Below, piece after piece: positions 25,082-33,113 of a DNA stretch of 64,000 nucleotides (position 1 is the first letter of the stretch; the number at the start of each line of letters is the position of its first letter). A model generated the notes under the pieces. It was not told the DNA's origin, did not search any database, and saw nothing but the letters and a program-made list of their open reading frames with translations. Source of the DNA: Ornithinimicrobium sediminis (lineage in GTDB: Bacteria; Actinomycetota; Actinomycetes; Actinomycetales; Dermatophilaceae). The stretch is from assembly GCF_021272345.1 (NCBI RefSeq), contig NZ_JAJSDQ010000003.1:1-64000 (forward strand), in the 5' to 3' direction. Made by a program: the position numbers and the translations under genes.

Positions 25082-27822
25082 GGCGGCGCGTCCCCGGAGC
25101 CGCCGGGCTCGCCTGGCGCCAGCTGGGCGCCGACCCCTGGGTGCCGCTCGTGCTGGCCGCGCTCGTCGCGCTCCTCAGCTGCCTCGCGACGGTCTGGCCG
25201 CGGGCCGTGCTGGACATGGACACCCGGCAGGTCGACTACTCCGTGGGCGAGCTGTCCGCGCTGCGCCGTGACGTCGTGGCCACCTACGTGGTGCCGGACG
25301 TGCCCCTGGCCGGGACCAGTGGCGAGGAGGGTGTCTTCGACGACCCGGAGGTCACCTGGGACCCACTGGTGGAGGGCCTGGACCGCGCCCGCCGCTCGCA
25401 GCCCGAGCCGCTGCGCTCCCTGCTGCAGGACGGGCGCTTCACGGTCGACGTCCCGGGCCTCCGGCGCGCGCCCAGCGACCCGGCCAGCGCCATCCGGTTC
25501 GCCGACCTGCAGTTCCGCGTCGACCCCGCACTGCCCGAGCTGGTGACCCTCGTCGAGGGCGACTGGCCGGCTGCCACGGCACCCTTCGGCCACGATGCCG
25601 GAGGGGGCCCGGTCGACGACGCCCTGGAGATCCTGCTCAGCGCCGACGCCGCCGAGCAGCTCGCGTGGGAGGTCGGGGAGGAGCGTGAGATGGCCAACGC
25701 ACCGCTGACCCTGCTGGTCGGCACGTACGAGCCGGTCGACGCCGACGACCCGCACTGGCTGCACAGCCCCTACGGCGCCGAGCTGGCGACCTTCTTCGAC
25801 GGCAACGTCGGCACCACGGCCCGGGCCGCGGCCTACCTCGCCCCGGGCAACCCGGGCAGCATGCCCTTCGCGGGCAGCCGACAGTTCCGCATCTGGTTCC
25901 CGCTGGCCGCCGCCGACGTGCCGGGTGACCAGGTGGGCCTGCTCACCGCGCAGCTCAACCGCCTGACCGCCGCGGAGACCACCGTGGTGCCGGGGCCGGC
26001 GCCGGACGACGCCCTGGTGCCCGAGCTCACCGTGCGCTTCTCCAGCGAGGTCTTCGACACGCTCGCCGACCTCTCGAGCGGGCAGCGGGCGACGGCGTCC
26101 GTGCTCGCCGTGGTGCTCGCGGGCCCGGTGGGTGTGGCGCTCGCGGTCTTCGCCGTCGGGGCACGGCTCGTGGTGCAGCGACGCCGCAGTGCTCTGGCGC
26201 TCACCCTCGCCCGCGGCGCCTCGGACGGCCAGGTGCGCACACTGCTGGCCGCCGAGGGCGCTGTGCTCGGGCTGCCGGCGGCGGCGCTGGGGTATGCCGT
26301 CGCCGGGCTGGTCGTGCCCGGCAGCACCGGCTGGGGGGAGTGGCTCGTCGCACTGCTCGTGGGACTCGTCCCGGCCGCGGCGCTGGGGCTCAGCCCCACG
26401 ACATACAGCCAGCGGGAGGAACGCAGCGACCTCGGCACCACCCGGTCGCGGGTGCGGTGGACCGTCGAGGTCGCCGTCGTCGTGCTGGCCGCGCTCGCCC
26501 TGTGGCGGCTGCTCGACCGCGGGCTGACCGGTGTGGGCGGGACCGGCGACACCGGCGTCGACCTGCTGATGGCGAGCACGCCGGTGCTCCTCGCGCTGGC
26601 CGCCTGCGTGCTGACGCTGCGGCTCTACCCCTTCCCCGTGCGGGCGCTGGTGCGGCGCTACCGCGCCCGGCCGTCGCTGACCGCCTTCCTCGGCGCGGCC
26701 CGCGCCGTGCGCGACCCGGCCGGGGGCCTCGTGCCGGCCCTGGCGGTGGTCCTCGGCGTGAGCGTGGCGATCTTCAGCACCGTGCTGGCCGGCACGGTCA
26801 ACAGCGGCGCCGAACGGGCCGCCTGGGCCCAGACGGGGGCGCAGGTCCGGCTGACCGGCCCCCAGGTCACCGACGAGCTCCTCGAGACCCTGGCCCGGAC
26901 ACCCGGTGTCGCCGAGGTGGCCCGGGTGAGCGAGGCCGCGCGCACCGTCAACCTCAGCGGCGACGTCACGGCCCAGGGCGTCACCGTGCACGTCGTGGAC
27001 GACGCGCTGGCCGCCGTGCACGCCCGCGCTCCCCTCGTCGAGGCCCTGCCCGACGCGTTGTACGCCGCGGGCACACCCCCCGCCGTGCTCACCGGTGGCG
27101 CGGTCGGCGACGCGGCGGCCACGGTCGTCGTGAGTGGCCTGGGGAGCGCACGGGTCGTCGGACATCTCAACGACCTGCCGGGGGTGAGCAGCGGCCGGGA
27201 GTTCCTCGTGGTGCCCCGCTCGGCCTGGGAGGCCGCCGGCGGCTTCACCCCGGTCGGCACGGTGGCGCTCGTCGGGGTGCAGGAGCCGGCCGACGCAGAG
27301 GCCGTCGCTGCAGAGCTGGCCACCGCGGTGCCGAACGCGCTGGTCGAGACACCACAGGAGCAGCTCGACGAGCTCCGCGCAGCGCCGGTCACCTCCGGGC
27401 TGACCACGCTGCTCACGGCCGCCGTCGTCCTCACCGCGCTGCTGACCGCCGTCGCGATCCTCCTGGTGCAGCTGATGGGGGCGCCCAGCCGTGCCCGCGT
27501 CCTGGCGGTGCTCCGTACGATGGGGCTACCGAGGCGGGCGGGCAAGGCCGTGACCGCCTGGGAGCCGGCTCCGCTGGTGGGCACGGCGCTGGTCGTCGGC
27601 GGCCTGCTGGGCGGGCTGGTGCCGTGGCTGCTGCTGCAGGCCGTCGACCTGCGGGGGCTGACCGGGGGCCGGGCACAGCCCGCCCTGCACCTCGACCCGG
27701 TCGCCCTCGGCCTGGTCGTCCTGGGTGTGGTCGGCACCGTCGTCCTCGCCGTCACCGTCTCGGCCGCGGTCTCCGGCCGCACCGATCCGGCGCAGCAGCT
27801 GCGGGCCGGCGAGGAGAGGTAG
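25078..27822 (+). CDS. FtsX-type ABC transporter permease, large (914 aa)
   Basis: The protein starts with a helix near residues 20-40 (PLVLAALVALLSCLATVWP), then a long extracytoplasmic domain (~45-330). Helices and the cytoplasmic coupling motif LALTLARGASDGQVRTLLAAEG follow (~365-390), then more helices (~395-560), a second extracytoplasmic part, and a C-terminal helix set with AVLRTMGLPRRAGKAVTAWE. It is the partner of the permease encoded just upstream, overlapping it by 4 bases. Together with two adjacent ATPases it makes a plausible heteromeric exporter. The start GTG at 25078 is dictated by the overlap. Confidence 0.87.
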   Translation: MRRRVPGAAGLAWRQLGADPWVPLVLAALVALLSCLATVWPRAVLDMDTRQVDYSVGELSALRRDVVATYVVPDVPLAGTSGEEGVFDDPEVTWDPLVEGLDRARRSQPEPLRSLLQDGRFTVDVPGLRRAPSDPASAIRFADLQFRVDPALPELVTLVEGDWPAATAPFGHDAGGGPVDDALEILLSADAAEQLAWEVGEEREMANAPLTLLVGTYEPVDADDPHWLHSPYGAELATFFDGNVGTTARAAAYLAPGNPGSMPFAGSRQFRIWFPLAAADVPGDQVGLLTAQLNRLTAAETTVVPGPAPDDALVPELTVRFSSEVFDTLADLSSGQRATASVLAVVLAGPVGVALAVFAVGARLVVQRRRSALALTLARGASDGQVRTLLAAEGAVLGLPAAALGYAVAGLVVPGSTGWGEWLVALLVGLVPAAALGLSPTTYSQREERSDLGTTRSRVRWTVEVAVVVLAALALWRLLDRGLTGVGGTGDTGVDLLMASTPVLLALAACVLTLRLYPFPVRALVRRYRARPSLTAFLGAARAVRDPAGGLVPALAVVLGVSVAIFSTVLAGTVNSGAERAAWAQTGAQVRLTGPQVTDELLETLARTPGVAEVARVSEAARTVNLSGDVTAQGVTVHVVDDALAAVHARAPLVEALPDALYAAGTPPAVLTGGAVGDAAATVVVSGLGSARVVGHLNDLPGVSSGREFLVVPRSAWEAAGGFTPVGTVALVGVQEPADAEAVAAELATAVPNALVETPQEQLDELRAAPVTSGLTTLLTAAVVLTALLTAVAILLVQLMGAPSRARVLAVLRTMGLPRRAGKAVTAWEPAPLVGTALVVGGLLGGLVPWLLLQAVDLRGLTGGRAQPALHLDPVALGLVVLGVVGTVVLAVTVSAAVSGRTDPAQQLRAGEER

Positions 27823-27828
27823 GACCCC

Positions 27829-28740
27829 ATGACGAGCATCACTGCTGACCGCGACCGGCACGGGCCGGACATCCTCTGTGAGGACCTCGTGCGCATCTAC
27901 TCCACCGAGGGGGTCGAGGTGCAGGCGCTGCAGGGTCTGAACCTGCGGGTCGACCCCGGCGACGTGGTGGCCCTCGTCGGCGCGTCCGGGTCGGGCAAGT
28001 CGACGCTGCTCACGATCCTCTCCGGCCTGGACACCCCCACCGGCGGCCGGGCCCGGGTGGCCGGCGTCGACCTGCTGTCGATGACCCGGCGGCAGCGGGT
28101 GAGCTACCAGCGGCACACGGTGGGCTTCGTCTGGCAGCAGACCTCGCGCAACCTCATGCCCTTCCTCACCGCCGCCGAGAACATCGCGCTGCCCCTGGTC
28201 ATCACGGGTGACCGGCACAGGGCGCGGCGGGTCGACGAGCTGCTCGAGCTGCTCGACGTCGCCGACTGCCGCGACCGACGTCCGGGCGAGCTGTCCGGGG
28301 GCCAGCAGCAGCGCGTGGCGGTCGCCACCGCCCTGGCCAACAACCCTGCGGTGCTCCTCGCGGACGAGCCGACGGGCGAGCTCGACGACGCCATGTCGGC
28401 CGAGGTGCTGGACGCGATGCGGCAGACCTCCGAGCAGCTCGGGGTCACGGTGCTCATCGTCACGCACGACCCGACCATCGCCCACCACGTGCGACGCACC
28501 GTGCAGATCCGGGACGGGCGGACCTCCACCGAGGTTCTGCGCCGCACCGAGGTCGACGCGTCGGGCCGGGAGCGCACGGTCGCCGAGGAGTTCACGGTCA
28601 TCGACCGGGCCGGGCGGCTGCAGCTGCCGAGCAGCCACGTCGAGCGGCTCGCCCTGCGTGACCGGGTGCGGCTGGAGCTGGAGGAGGACCACGTGGGCGT
28701 CTGGCCGGACGAGCCCCGGGACAGGGGGGACGCGGGATGA
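27829..28740 (+). CDS. ABC transporter ATP-binding protein (LolD/MacB-like) with a C-terminal extension
   Basis: The 303-residue ATPase has Walker A GASGSGKST (51-59), Q-loop VWQQTSRN, signature LSGGQQQRVAVATAL and Walker B VLLADEPTGELDD, with the switch His in VTHDP. The family is that of ATPases serving FtsX-type permeases. Residues beyond ~225 form an unusual ~75-residue tail (FTVIDRAGRLQLPSSHVERL...) absent from minimal LolD proteins, perhaps an interaction module. It lies 6 bases after the second permease, with GAGAGG before the ATG, and overlaps the next ATPase gene by ATGA. Confidence 0.92.
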   Translation: MTSITADRDRHGPDILCEDLVRIYSTEGVEVQALQGLNLRVDPGDVVALVGASGSGKSTLLTILSGLDTPTGGRARVAGVDLLSMTRRQRVSYQRHTVGFVWQQTSRNLMPFLTAAENIALPLVITGDRHRARRVDELLELLDVADCRDRRPGELSGGQQQRVAVATALANNPAVLLADEPTGELDDAMSAEVLDAMRQTSEQLGVTVLIVTHDPTIAHHVRRTVQIRDGRTSTEVLRRTEVDASGRERTVAEEFTVIDRAGRLQLPSSHVERLALRDRVRLELEEDHVGVWPDEPRDRGDAG

Positions 28741-29429
28741 GCGAGCAGGCGGCATACCTGCTGGCGGGAGAGGACCTGCACCGCACGTTCGGCACGGGCG
28801 CCGGGCAGGTGCACGCGGTGTCGGGGGTGAGCCTCGCCGTCCACCCCGGCGAGCTCACCGTGGTGCGCGGCCCCTCCGGCTCGGGCAAGACCACCTTGCT
28901 CAACCTGCTGGGCGGGCTCGACCGGCCGACCTCCGGCCGGGTGCTGCTCGGTGACGGGAGGGTGCTCTCGGAGCTGCCCGAGGACGACGTGCTGGCGGTG
29001 CGCCGCGAGGGGGTGGGCTACGTCTTCCAGTCCTTCGGTCTCATCCCGGTGCTGTCCGCGGCCGAGAACGTCGAGGTGCCGCTGCGGCTGCTCGGGACCC
29101 CGGTGCGCGAGCGGACCGAGCGGGTGGAGGAGGCGCTGGCGCTCGTGGGTCTGGGGGCCCAGGGCAGGCAGCGGCCCTACGAGCTCAGCGGCGGGCAGCA
29201 GCAGCGGGTGGGCATCGCCCGGGCGCTGGTGGCACGGCCACAGGTCCTGCTCGCCGACGAGCCGACCGGCCAGCTCGACTCCGACACCGCTGCGACGATC
29301 ATGGACCTGCTCGCCCGGCTGACCCACGAGCAGGGCATCGCGGCCGTCGTCTCCACGCACGACCCGCTGCTCATGGCCCGTGCCGACCGGGTCGTCGAGC
29401 TGCACGACGGGCGCCGGGTCGGGGGCTGA
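28737..29429 (+). CDS. ABC transporter ATP-binding protein (LolD/MacB-like)
   Basis: The 230-residue ATPase has Walker A GPSGSGKTT (45-53), Q-loop FQSFGLIPVLSAAENVEVPL, signature LSGGQQQRVGIARAL, Walker B VLLADEPTGQLDS and switch His in STHDP. This is a standard-length FtsX-partner ATPase. It overlaps the preceding ATPase by 4 bases, so four genes (two permeases, two ATPases) make one operon; the two ATPases may work as a heterodimer. No dedicated regulator is adjacent. Confidence 0.92.
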   Translation: MSEQAAYLLAGEDLHRTFGTGAGQVHAVSGVSLAVHPGELTVVRGPSGSGKTTLLNLLGGLDRPTSGRVLLGDGRVLSELPEDDVLAVRREGVGYVFQSFGLIPVLSAAENVEVPLRLLGTPVRERTERVEEALALVGLGAQGRQRPYELSGGQQQRVGIARALVARPQVLLADEPTGQLDSDTAATIMDLLARLTHEQGIAAVVSTHDPLLMARADRVVELHDGRRVGG

Positions 29430-29483
29430 GCGGAGCCGGCCGCAGGTACGGTCACCGGGACGACAGCAGACAGGAGGACACCG

Positions 29484-30356
29484 ATGCCCTCGTGGCAGAC
29501 CCGGGCCGTGGGCCTCTACCTCAGGGCCACCCGCAAGCGACGCTACGCGTCGGCCGAGCGGGGCCGTCGCAGCATGAGCGCCGGGCTCCCGGCGGCAGCG
29601 CCGCCGGCGCACCTCGGCGACCGGCTGACGTCCGAGGTGGTCGACGGCTTCGAGGTCACCACCGTGACGCCCGCCGCCGGCGCTCTCGGCGGTGGTCACC
29701 TGCTCTACCTGCACGGTGGCGCCTTCGTCAACGGCATCGCCCGCCAGCACTGGGCGCTGGTCGCCGAGCTGGCCGAGGCGACACAGCGCGCCGTGCACGT
29801 CGCGCGCTACGGGCTGCTGCCCGAGCACGATGCCGACGACGCCGCGGGGCACCTGGAGGCACTGCACCGGCACCTGGCTCCGCAGGGTCCGCTGCACGTG
29901 CTCGGTGACTCCGCCGGCGGCAACCTGGCCCTGCTGCTCGCGCAGGCCCAGGCCGGCGGAGGGACCGTCGTCGGGCTCACCCTGGTGGCCCCCTGGCTCG
30001 ACCTGTCGATGAGCAACCCCGAGGTCGACGCACTGGAGCCGCACGACCCGTGGCTGACCCGGGCCGGGCTGCGGCCCATCGCAGCCGCGTGGGCCGGCAC
30101 CCACGACCTGCGCTCCCCCGCCGTCAGCCCGCTCTTCGGCCGTCTCGACGCCCTCCCCCCGACCGCCGTGCTGGTCGGCGACCGTGACATCTGCCTGCCG
30201 GACTGCCGGGTGCTGTGCGAGCGCGCGACGTCGCAGCCGCCGCCGGTGCTGCACGTCGAGGCAGGGTCGCCGCACGTCTACCCGCTGCTGCCGACCCCCG
30301 AGGGACGCCGGGGACGTCAGGTCATCGTCGACCACGTGCGGAGCACCTTCGCCTGA
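29484..30356 (+). CDS. Alpha/beta hydrolase, hormone-sensitive-lipase type
   Basis: The 290-residue protein has the oxyanion-hole motif HGGAF (77-81) and the nucleophile elbow GDSAGGN with Ser143. The Asp lies in the GDRDICLPD region and the His in SPHVYPLLP, completing the HSL/steryl-acetyl-hydrolase type triad. It probably acts on short acyl esters in the cytoplasm. AGGAGG stands before the ATG at 29484, 54 bases after the ABC block. It may be co-transcribed with it. Confidence 0.88.
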   Translation: MPSWQTRAVGLYLRATRKRRYASAERGRRSMSAGLPAAAPPAHLGDRLTSEVVDGFEVTTVTPAAGALGGGHLLYLHGGAFVNGIARQHWALVAELAEATQRAVHVARYGLLPEHDADDAAGHLEALHRHLAPQGPLHVLGDSAGGNLALLLAQAQAGGGTVVGLTLVAPWLDLSMSNPEVDALEPHDPWLTRAGLRPIAAAWAGTHDLRSPAVSPLFGRLDALPPTAVLVGDRDICLPDCRVLCERATSQPPPVLHVEAGSPHVYPLLPTPEGRRGRQVIVDHVRSTFA

Positions 30357-30364
30357 CGCGGCCC

Positions 30365-30370
30365 TAGGGT
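30365..30370 (+). promoter_or_regulatory. -10 element of the GNAT gene (leaderless)
   Basis: TAGGGT is followed by GGGCTC and the GTG start codon at 30377. Confidence 0.6.
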
Positions 30371-30376
30371 GGGCTC

Positions 30377-30937
30377 GTGAGTGCGCCACTGCCGCAGCAG
30401 CCGGTCCGCCTGGCCGGTGAGCGGGTCGTCCTGCGCGCGTTCGGGCCCGCCGACGAGGCGGACCTGGTCGCCGCGTTCGCCGACCCGCAGGTCCGGGCCT
30501 GGAACCCCGGGCCCGATGACCCGGCAGGAGTGGCCTCGTATGTCGCGGGCCGCAACGACTGGAGCGCGGCGGACCATGCCTCGTGGGCTGTCGCGGACGC
30601 CTCGGACCGACTGGTCGGCTCGGTCTCGCTGCACAAGGTCGACCTCGACCAGGGCCATGCCGAGATCGGCTACTGGACGGCGCCGTGGGCACGCAGGAGG
30701 GGGTATGCGGTGGCGGCGGTGCTCACGGCGACCCGGTGGGCCGTCACCGACCTCGGTCTGCACCGGGTGCACCTCTTCCACGCGGTCGAGAACCTCGGGT
30801 CGTGCGCCGTCGCCCGGGCAGCAGGCTTCCTCCTGGAGGGCACGCTGCGTCAGTCCTACCGGTATGCCGACGGTGCGTACCACGACGAGCACCTGCACGC
30901 CGTGCTCGCCGAGGACCTCGCGGCCTTCGGCAGCTGA
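30377..30937 (+). CDS. GNAT family N-acetyltransferase (RimJ/RimL-like)
   Basis: The 186-residue protein opens with RLAGERVVLRAFGPADEADLVAAF, followed by IGYWTAPWARRRGYAVAAVLTATRWAV. The acetyl-CoA-binding R/Q-x-x-G-x-A motif is RRRGYA (~108-113), and the family's LHRVHLFHAVENLGSCAVARAAGF closes the fold. This is the RimJ/RimL type, which acetylates protein N-termini or small amines; the substrate is unknown. The GTG start is set by the leaderless promoter at 30365-30370. Confidence 0.9.
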   Translation: MSAPLPQQPVRLAGERVVLRAFGPADEADLVAAFADPQVRAWNPGPDDPAGVASYVAGRNDWSAADHASWAVADASDRLVGSVSLHKVDLDQGHAEIGYWTAPWARRRGYAVAAVLTATRWAVTDLGLHRVHLFHAVENLGSCAVARAAGFLLEGTLRQSYRYADGAYHDEHLHAVLAEDLAAFGS

Positions 30938-31006
30938 CCAGGACCGGTCGCGACGCGGGCGGGGCGCCCTGCCGCGGTCACGGCTCGGGTGCCGCCGTGT
31001 CCGACG

Positions 31007-31030
31007 GGTGCTGTGCTGCAGCACAGCACC
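31007..31030. repeat. Perfect 24-bp palindrome without loop
   Basis: GGTGCTGTGCTG at 31007-31018 is followed directly by its exact reverse complement CAGCACAGCACC (31019-31030). It lies 70 bases after the GNAT stop and directly next to 19-bp tandem repeats that reuse GCAGCACC. It could act as a terminator hairpin or cruciform, or as a protein-binding site. Confidence 0.85.
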
Positions 31031-31032
31031 GG

Positions 31033-31069
31033 TCAGACAACGCAGCACCCCTCAGACAACGCAGCACCC
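31033..31069. repeat. 19-bp tandem repeat (two units)
   Basis: TCAGACAACGCAGCACCC occurs at 31033-31050 and 31052-31069. Its GCAGCACC end repeats an arm of the neighbouring palindrome. The rest of the gap between 30938 and 31244 holds no gene; TAGGGT near 31170 may be the -10 of the TetR gene. Confidence 0.8.
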
Positions 31070-31244
31070 GTGGCCGCCCGGACCCGGCGTGGGGTCAGCC
31101 CTGGTCGAAGGCTGAGTCGAGGCGGACCAGCGGCGACGGCGCCTGAGCCTGCTGCGCGCACCGGAGCGGGCTAGGGTCGTCGCAGCCCGGACGAGGCCGT
31201 CCGGTGCGCTTCACGTCCAGCTCGGGGACAGGAGGAGTGCTGCT

Positions 31245-31925
31245 GTGCCATCAGCCCGCACCCGTCGCCGAGGGTCCCGCAGCACGCCGCTGGACCGCGA
31301 GGTCATCGTCACCGCTGCCCTGCAGCTCTCTCGTGTCCCGGAGCCGGGTGCGCTCAGCTTCCGCCGGCTCGGTCAGGAGCTCGGGGTCGACCCCACCGCG
31401 GTCTACCGGCACTTCCGCGACAAGGACGAGCTGGTCGATGCCGCGCTGGACCGGCTGCTGCAGGACGTCAGCACCCGGCTCACCGCTGGCCTCGGATGGC
31501 GTGGACGCCTCCAGGAGGCCGCCACGCTCTACATGGACGCGGTGGCGAGCCACCCCGGCATCGGGACGGAGGTCGCGCATCGCACGACGGGCGGGCCGGG
31601 CGAGGCCGACGCCATGGAGCTCGTGCTCGGCAGCCTGGCCGAGGCCGGCCTCAGTGGCGACGGGCTCATCCGGCACTACGCGCTCTTCTCCACCTACGTC
31701 CTGTCGTGCGCCGCGGCTCTGGCGGCGCACCGGCTGCACGCCGGGACCGAGGAGTCCCCCGACCTCGGGCCCTGGGCCTCGCCCCCGGCCCGGCTCGACC
31801 CTGCCGCATACCCGCAGCTGACCAGGCTGCAGGGCAGGATCGCCGCCCTCACCACCCGGGAGGTGACCCTCACCGGCCTGGAGCTGGTGCTCGACGCCGT
31901 GGAGCGCGCCGCCGCGCGACCGTGA
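31245..31925 (+). CDS. TetR-family transcriptional regulator
   Basis: The 226-residue protein has an N-terminal helix-turn-helix in LSFRRLGQELGVDPTAVYRHFRDKDELVDAALDRLL (landmarks LGQELGVDPTAVYRHF, residues ~42-57) and a C-terminal all-helical domain of TetR_C type for ligand binding and dimerisation. It starts with GTG at 31245 behind AGGAGG, with a leader of about 65 bases from a TAGGGT -10. No divergent target gene is adjacent, so its regulon cannot be named. Confidence 0.9.
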   Translation: MPSARTRRRGSRSTPLDREVIVTAALQLSRVPEPGALSFRRLGQELGVDPTAVYRHFRDKDELVDAALDRLLQDVSTRLTAGLGWRGRLQEAATLYMDAVASHPGIGTEVAHRTTGGPGEADAMELVLGSLAEAGLSGDGLIRHYALFSTYVLSCAAALAAHRLHAGTEESPDLGPWASPPARLDPAAYPQLTRLQGRIAALTTREVTLTGLELVLDAVERAAARP

Positions 31926-31968
31926 CCCGGGGTCACCAGGTGTTCACGGCACCGACACGTCAATGCTG

Positions 31969-32220
31969 TTGACAGAGGCCGGCTGCGACGCGACAGTAGG
32001 TCACACATCTTTCGGTGGTCGAAGGAACCGTGCGGGGCGGGACACGCCCCGACCGACCCGAGGTCATCGTCAGGATGAGCGCGCTCCGCCACCGCCGAGG
32101 TGTGCGAGCAGCTCACGGCACGGGCCCTGGCGTAGGCCCGGAGGTGCCCGCTGCTCCGTCTCGCAGCGCGGCACCGGGTATGCGGTCGAGGCAGTCGGGG
32201 GGCGCCTCGACCGCATACCC
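31969..32220 (+). ncRNA. Candidate non-coding RNA: sigma-70-type promoter to strong hairpin
   Basis: The 372-bp gap between 31925 and 32298 has no credible ORF. It carries TTGACA at 31969-31974, then 17 bases, then GACAGT at 31992-31997. About 180 bases downstream is a hairpin with a perfect 17-bp stem (GGGTATGCGGTCGAGGC at 32176-32192, its complement at 32204-32220, 11-base loop). The RNA would start near 32004 and be about 215 nt. This is inference from promoter plus terminator-like hairpin only; I recognise no known RNA family (not SRP RNA, RNase P or tmRNA). Confidence 0.35.
32176..32220 (+). terminator. 17-bp perfect-stem hairpin
   Basis: Arms 32176-32192 and 32204-32220 are exact reverse complements with an 11-base loop. 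It is the longest perfect stem-loop I found in the window. No U tract follows. Confidence 0.75.
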
Positions 32221-32297
32221 CTGTGGGACCAAAGCCTCTGCCGGTCCGGCGCCGCACCGGGAAGGATAGGTGCATCCGAGACACGGGAGGACGTGCC

Positions 32298-32519
32298 ATG
32301 ACCGAGGTGGACAGCAACCCCCAGCTGCGCGCGGTGTTCGGGCGCATGATCCTGCAGATGGCGGTGGTGTGGGCCGCGACCATGATCGGCGGCGCGGTGG
32401 CCGCCAAGGCGAGTGACGACTTCATCTGGGTGCTCTTCGTGCTGATCAGCGGCTTCATCCTCTCCAGCGCCGTCCTGGAGTCGGGCCGACGGCACGCCAT
32501 GGTCGCCGACCGCCGCTGA
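32298..32519 (+). CDS. DUF4235-type small membrane protein
   Basis: The 73-residue protein has two hydrophobic helices (about 19-36 and 43-59, FIWVLFVLISGFILSSAVLESGRRH) and the arrangement of the actinobacterial DUF4235 family, function unknown. GGGAGG precedes the ATG at 32298; a longer frame to 32223 has no such site. An AAGGAT -10-like sequence lies near 32263. Confidence 0.8.
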   Translation: MTEVDSNPQLRAVFGRMILQMAVVWAATMIGGAVAAKASDDFIWVLFVLISGFILSSAVLESGRRHAMVADRR

Positions 32520-32528
32520 CACAGGGGC

Positions 32529-33113
32529 TCACCGGCCGGCGACGGCCCGGCCGGCGTCCCAGCCGGGCGCGCGGCCTCCGGGTGGCAGCGGCACCTCGTC
32601 CAGGTCGTGACCGCTGCGCTGCAGCACCCAGGAGACCAGGGAGTTGGAGTTCCACATCTCCCCGGCCGCCAGCTCGTCGCGACCCCAGGTGGCCCTGGGG
32701 CACTGCGGCACCAGCGTCAGCACCCGGCGCGCGCGGTGGCCGTCCCGGCTGAGCACGTGGGGACTGCGCACGGCCTCGGCCTCGTCCGGGATGAGACCAC
32801 CGGGCCAGCAGCGCACCTCGTAGCGGAAGAACCGTGAGCGTCCCAGGACCCGCAGACCCACCGGGCCCTCGCCGACGACGCCACGGTCCACCGGCGGGTT
32901 GCCCCAGACGGGCGTCATCTCGATCACGGAGCGCACGCCGTCGAGGTGGACCACCAGCGCCGAGTGGTAGAGGTCGCACCGGGGTCGCCTGCCCACCGCG
33001 GCCACGACCGACTCGAAGACACGCCCGTTGACCCGCACGCATCCGGTGGTGTCCCCCGCTCCGAGCGGCAGCCACCACAGCTCCACGGCAGCGCGGTGCA
33101 GCTGCTCAGACAT
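32529..33113 (-). CDS. Conserved protein of unknown function, possibly papain-like
   Basis: The 194-residue protein starts MSEQLHRAAVELWWLPLGAG. It has RCDLYHSALVV (His ~57) and, far downstream, AGEMWNSNSLVSWVLQRSG (~152). The spacing of a Tyr-His near the start and a WNSNS helix late in the chain recalls permuted NlpC/P60 or LRAT folds, but the expected catalytic Cys is replaced, so activity is doubtful and the comparison is tentative. It overlaps the end of the histidine kinase gene by 8 bases (ATGTCTGA), so it is translated with the two-component system. A start at 33290 was rejected because it reads through the kinase. Confidence 0.75.
   Translation of the reverse strand: MSEQLHRAAVELWWLPLGAGDTTGCVRVNGRVFESVVAAVGRRPRCDLYHSALVVHLDGVRSVIEMTPVWGNPPVDRGVVGEGPVGLRVLGRSRFFRYEVRCWPGGLIPDEAEAVRSPHVLSRDGHRARRVLTLVPQCPRATWGRDELAAGEMWNSNSLVSWVLQRSGHDLDEVPLPPGGRAPGWDAGRAVAGR

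Noticed and set aside
28104-30692. 862-codon minus-strand open frame
   Set aside because: It is antisense to two ABC ATPases, a hydrolase and part of the GNAT gene, all with clear motifs.
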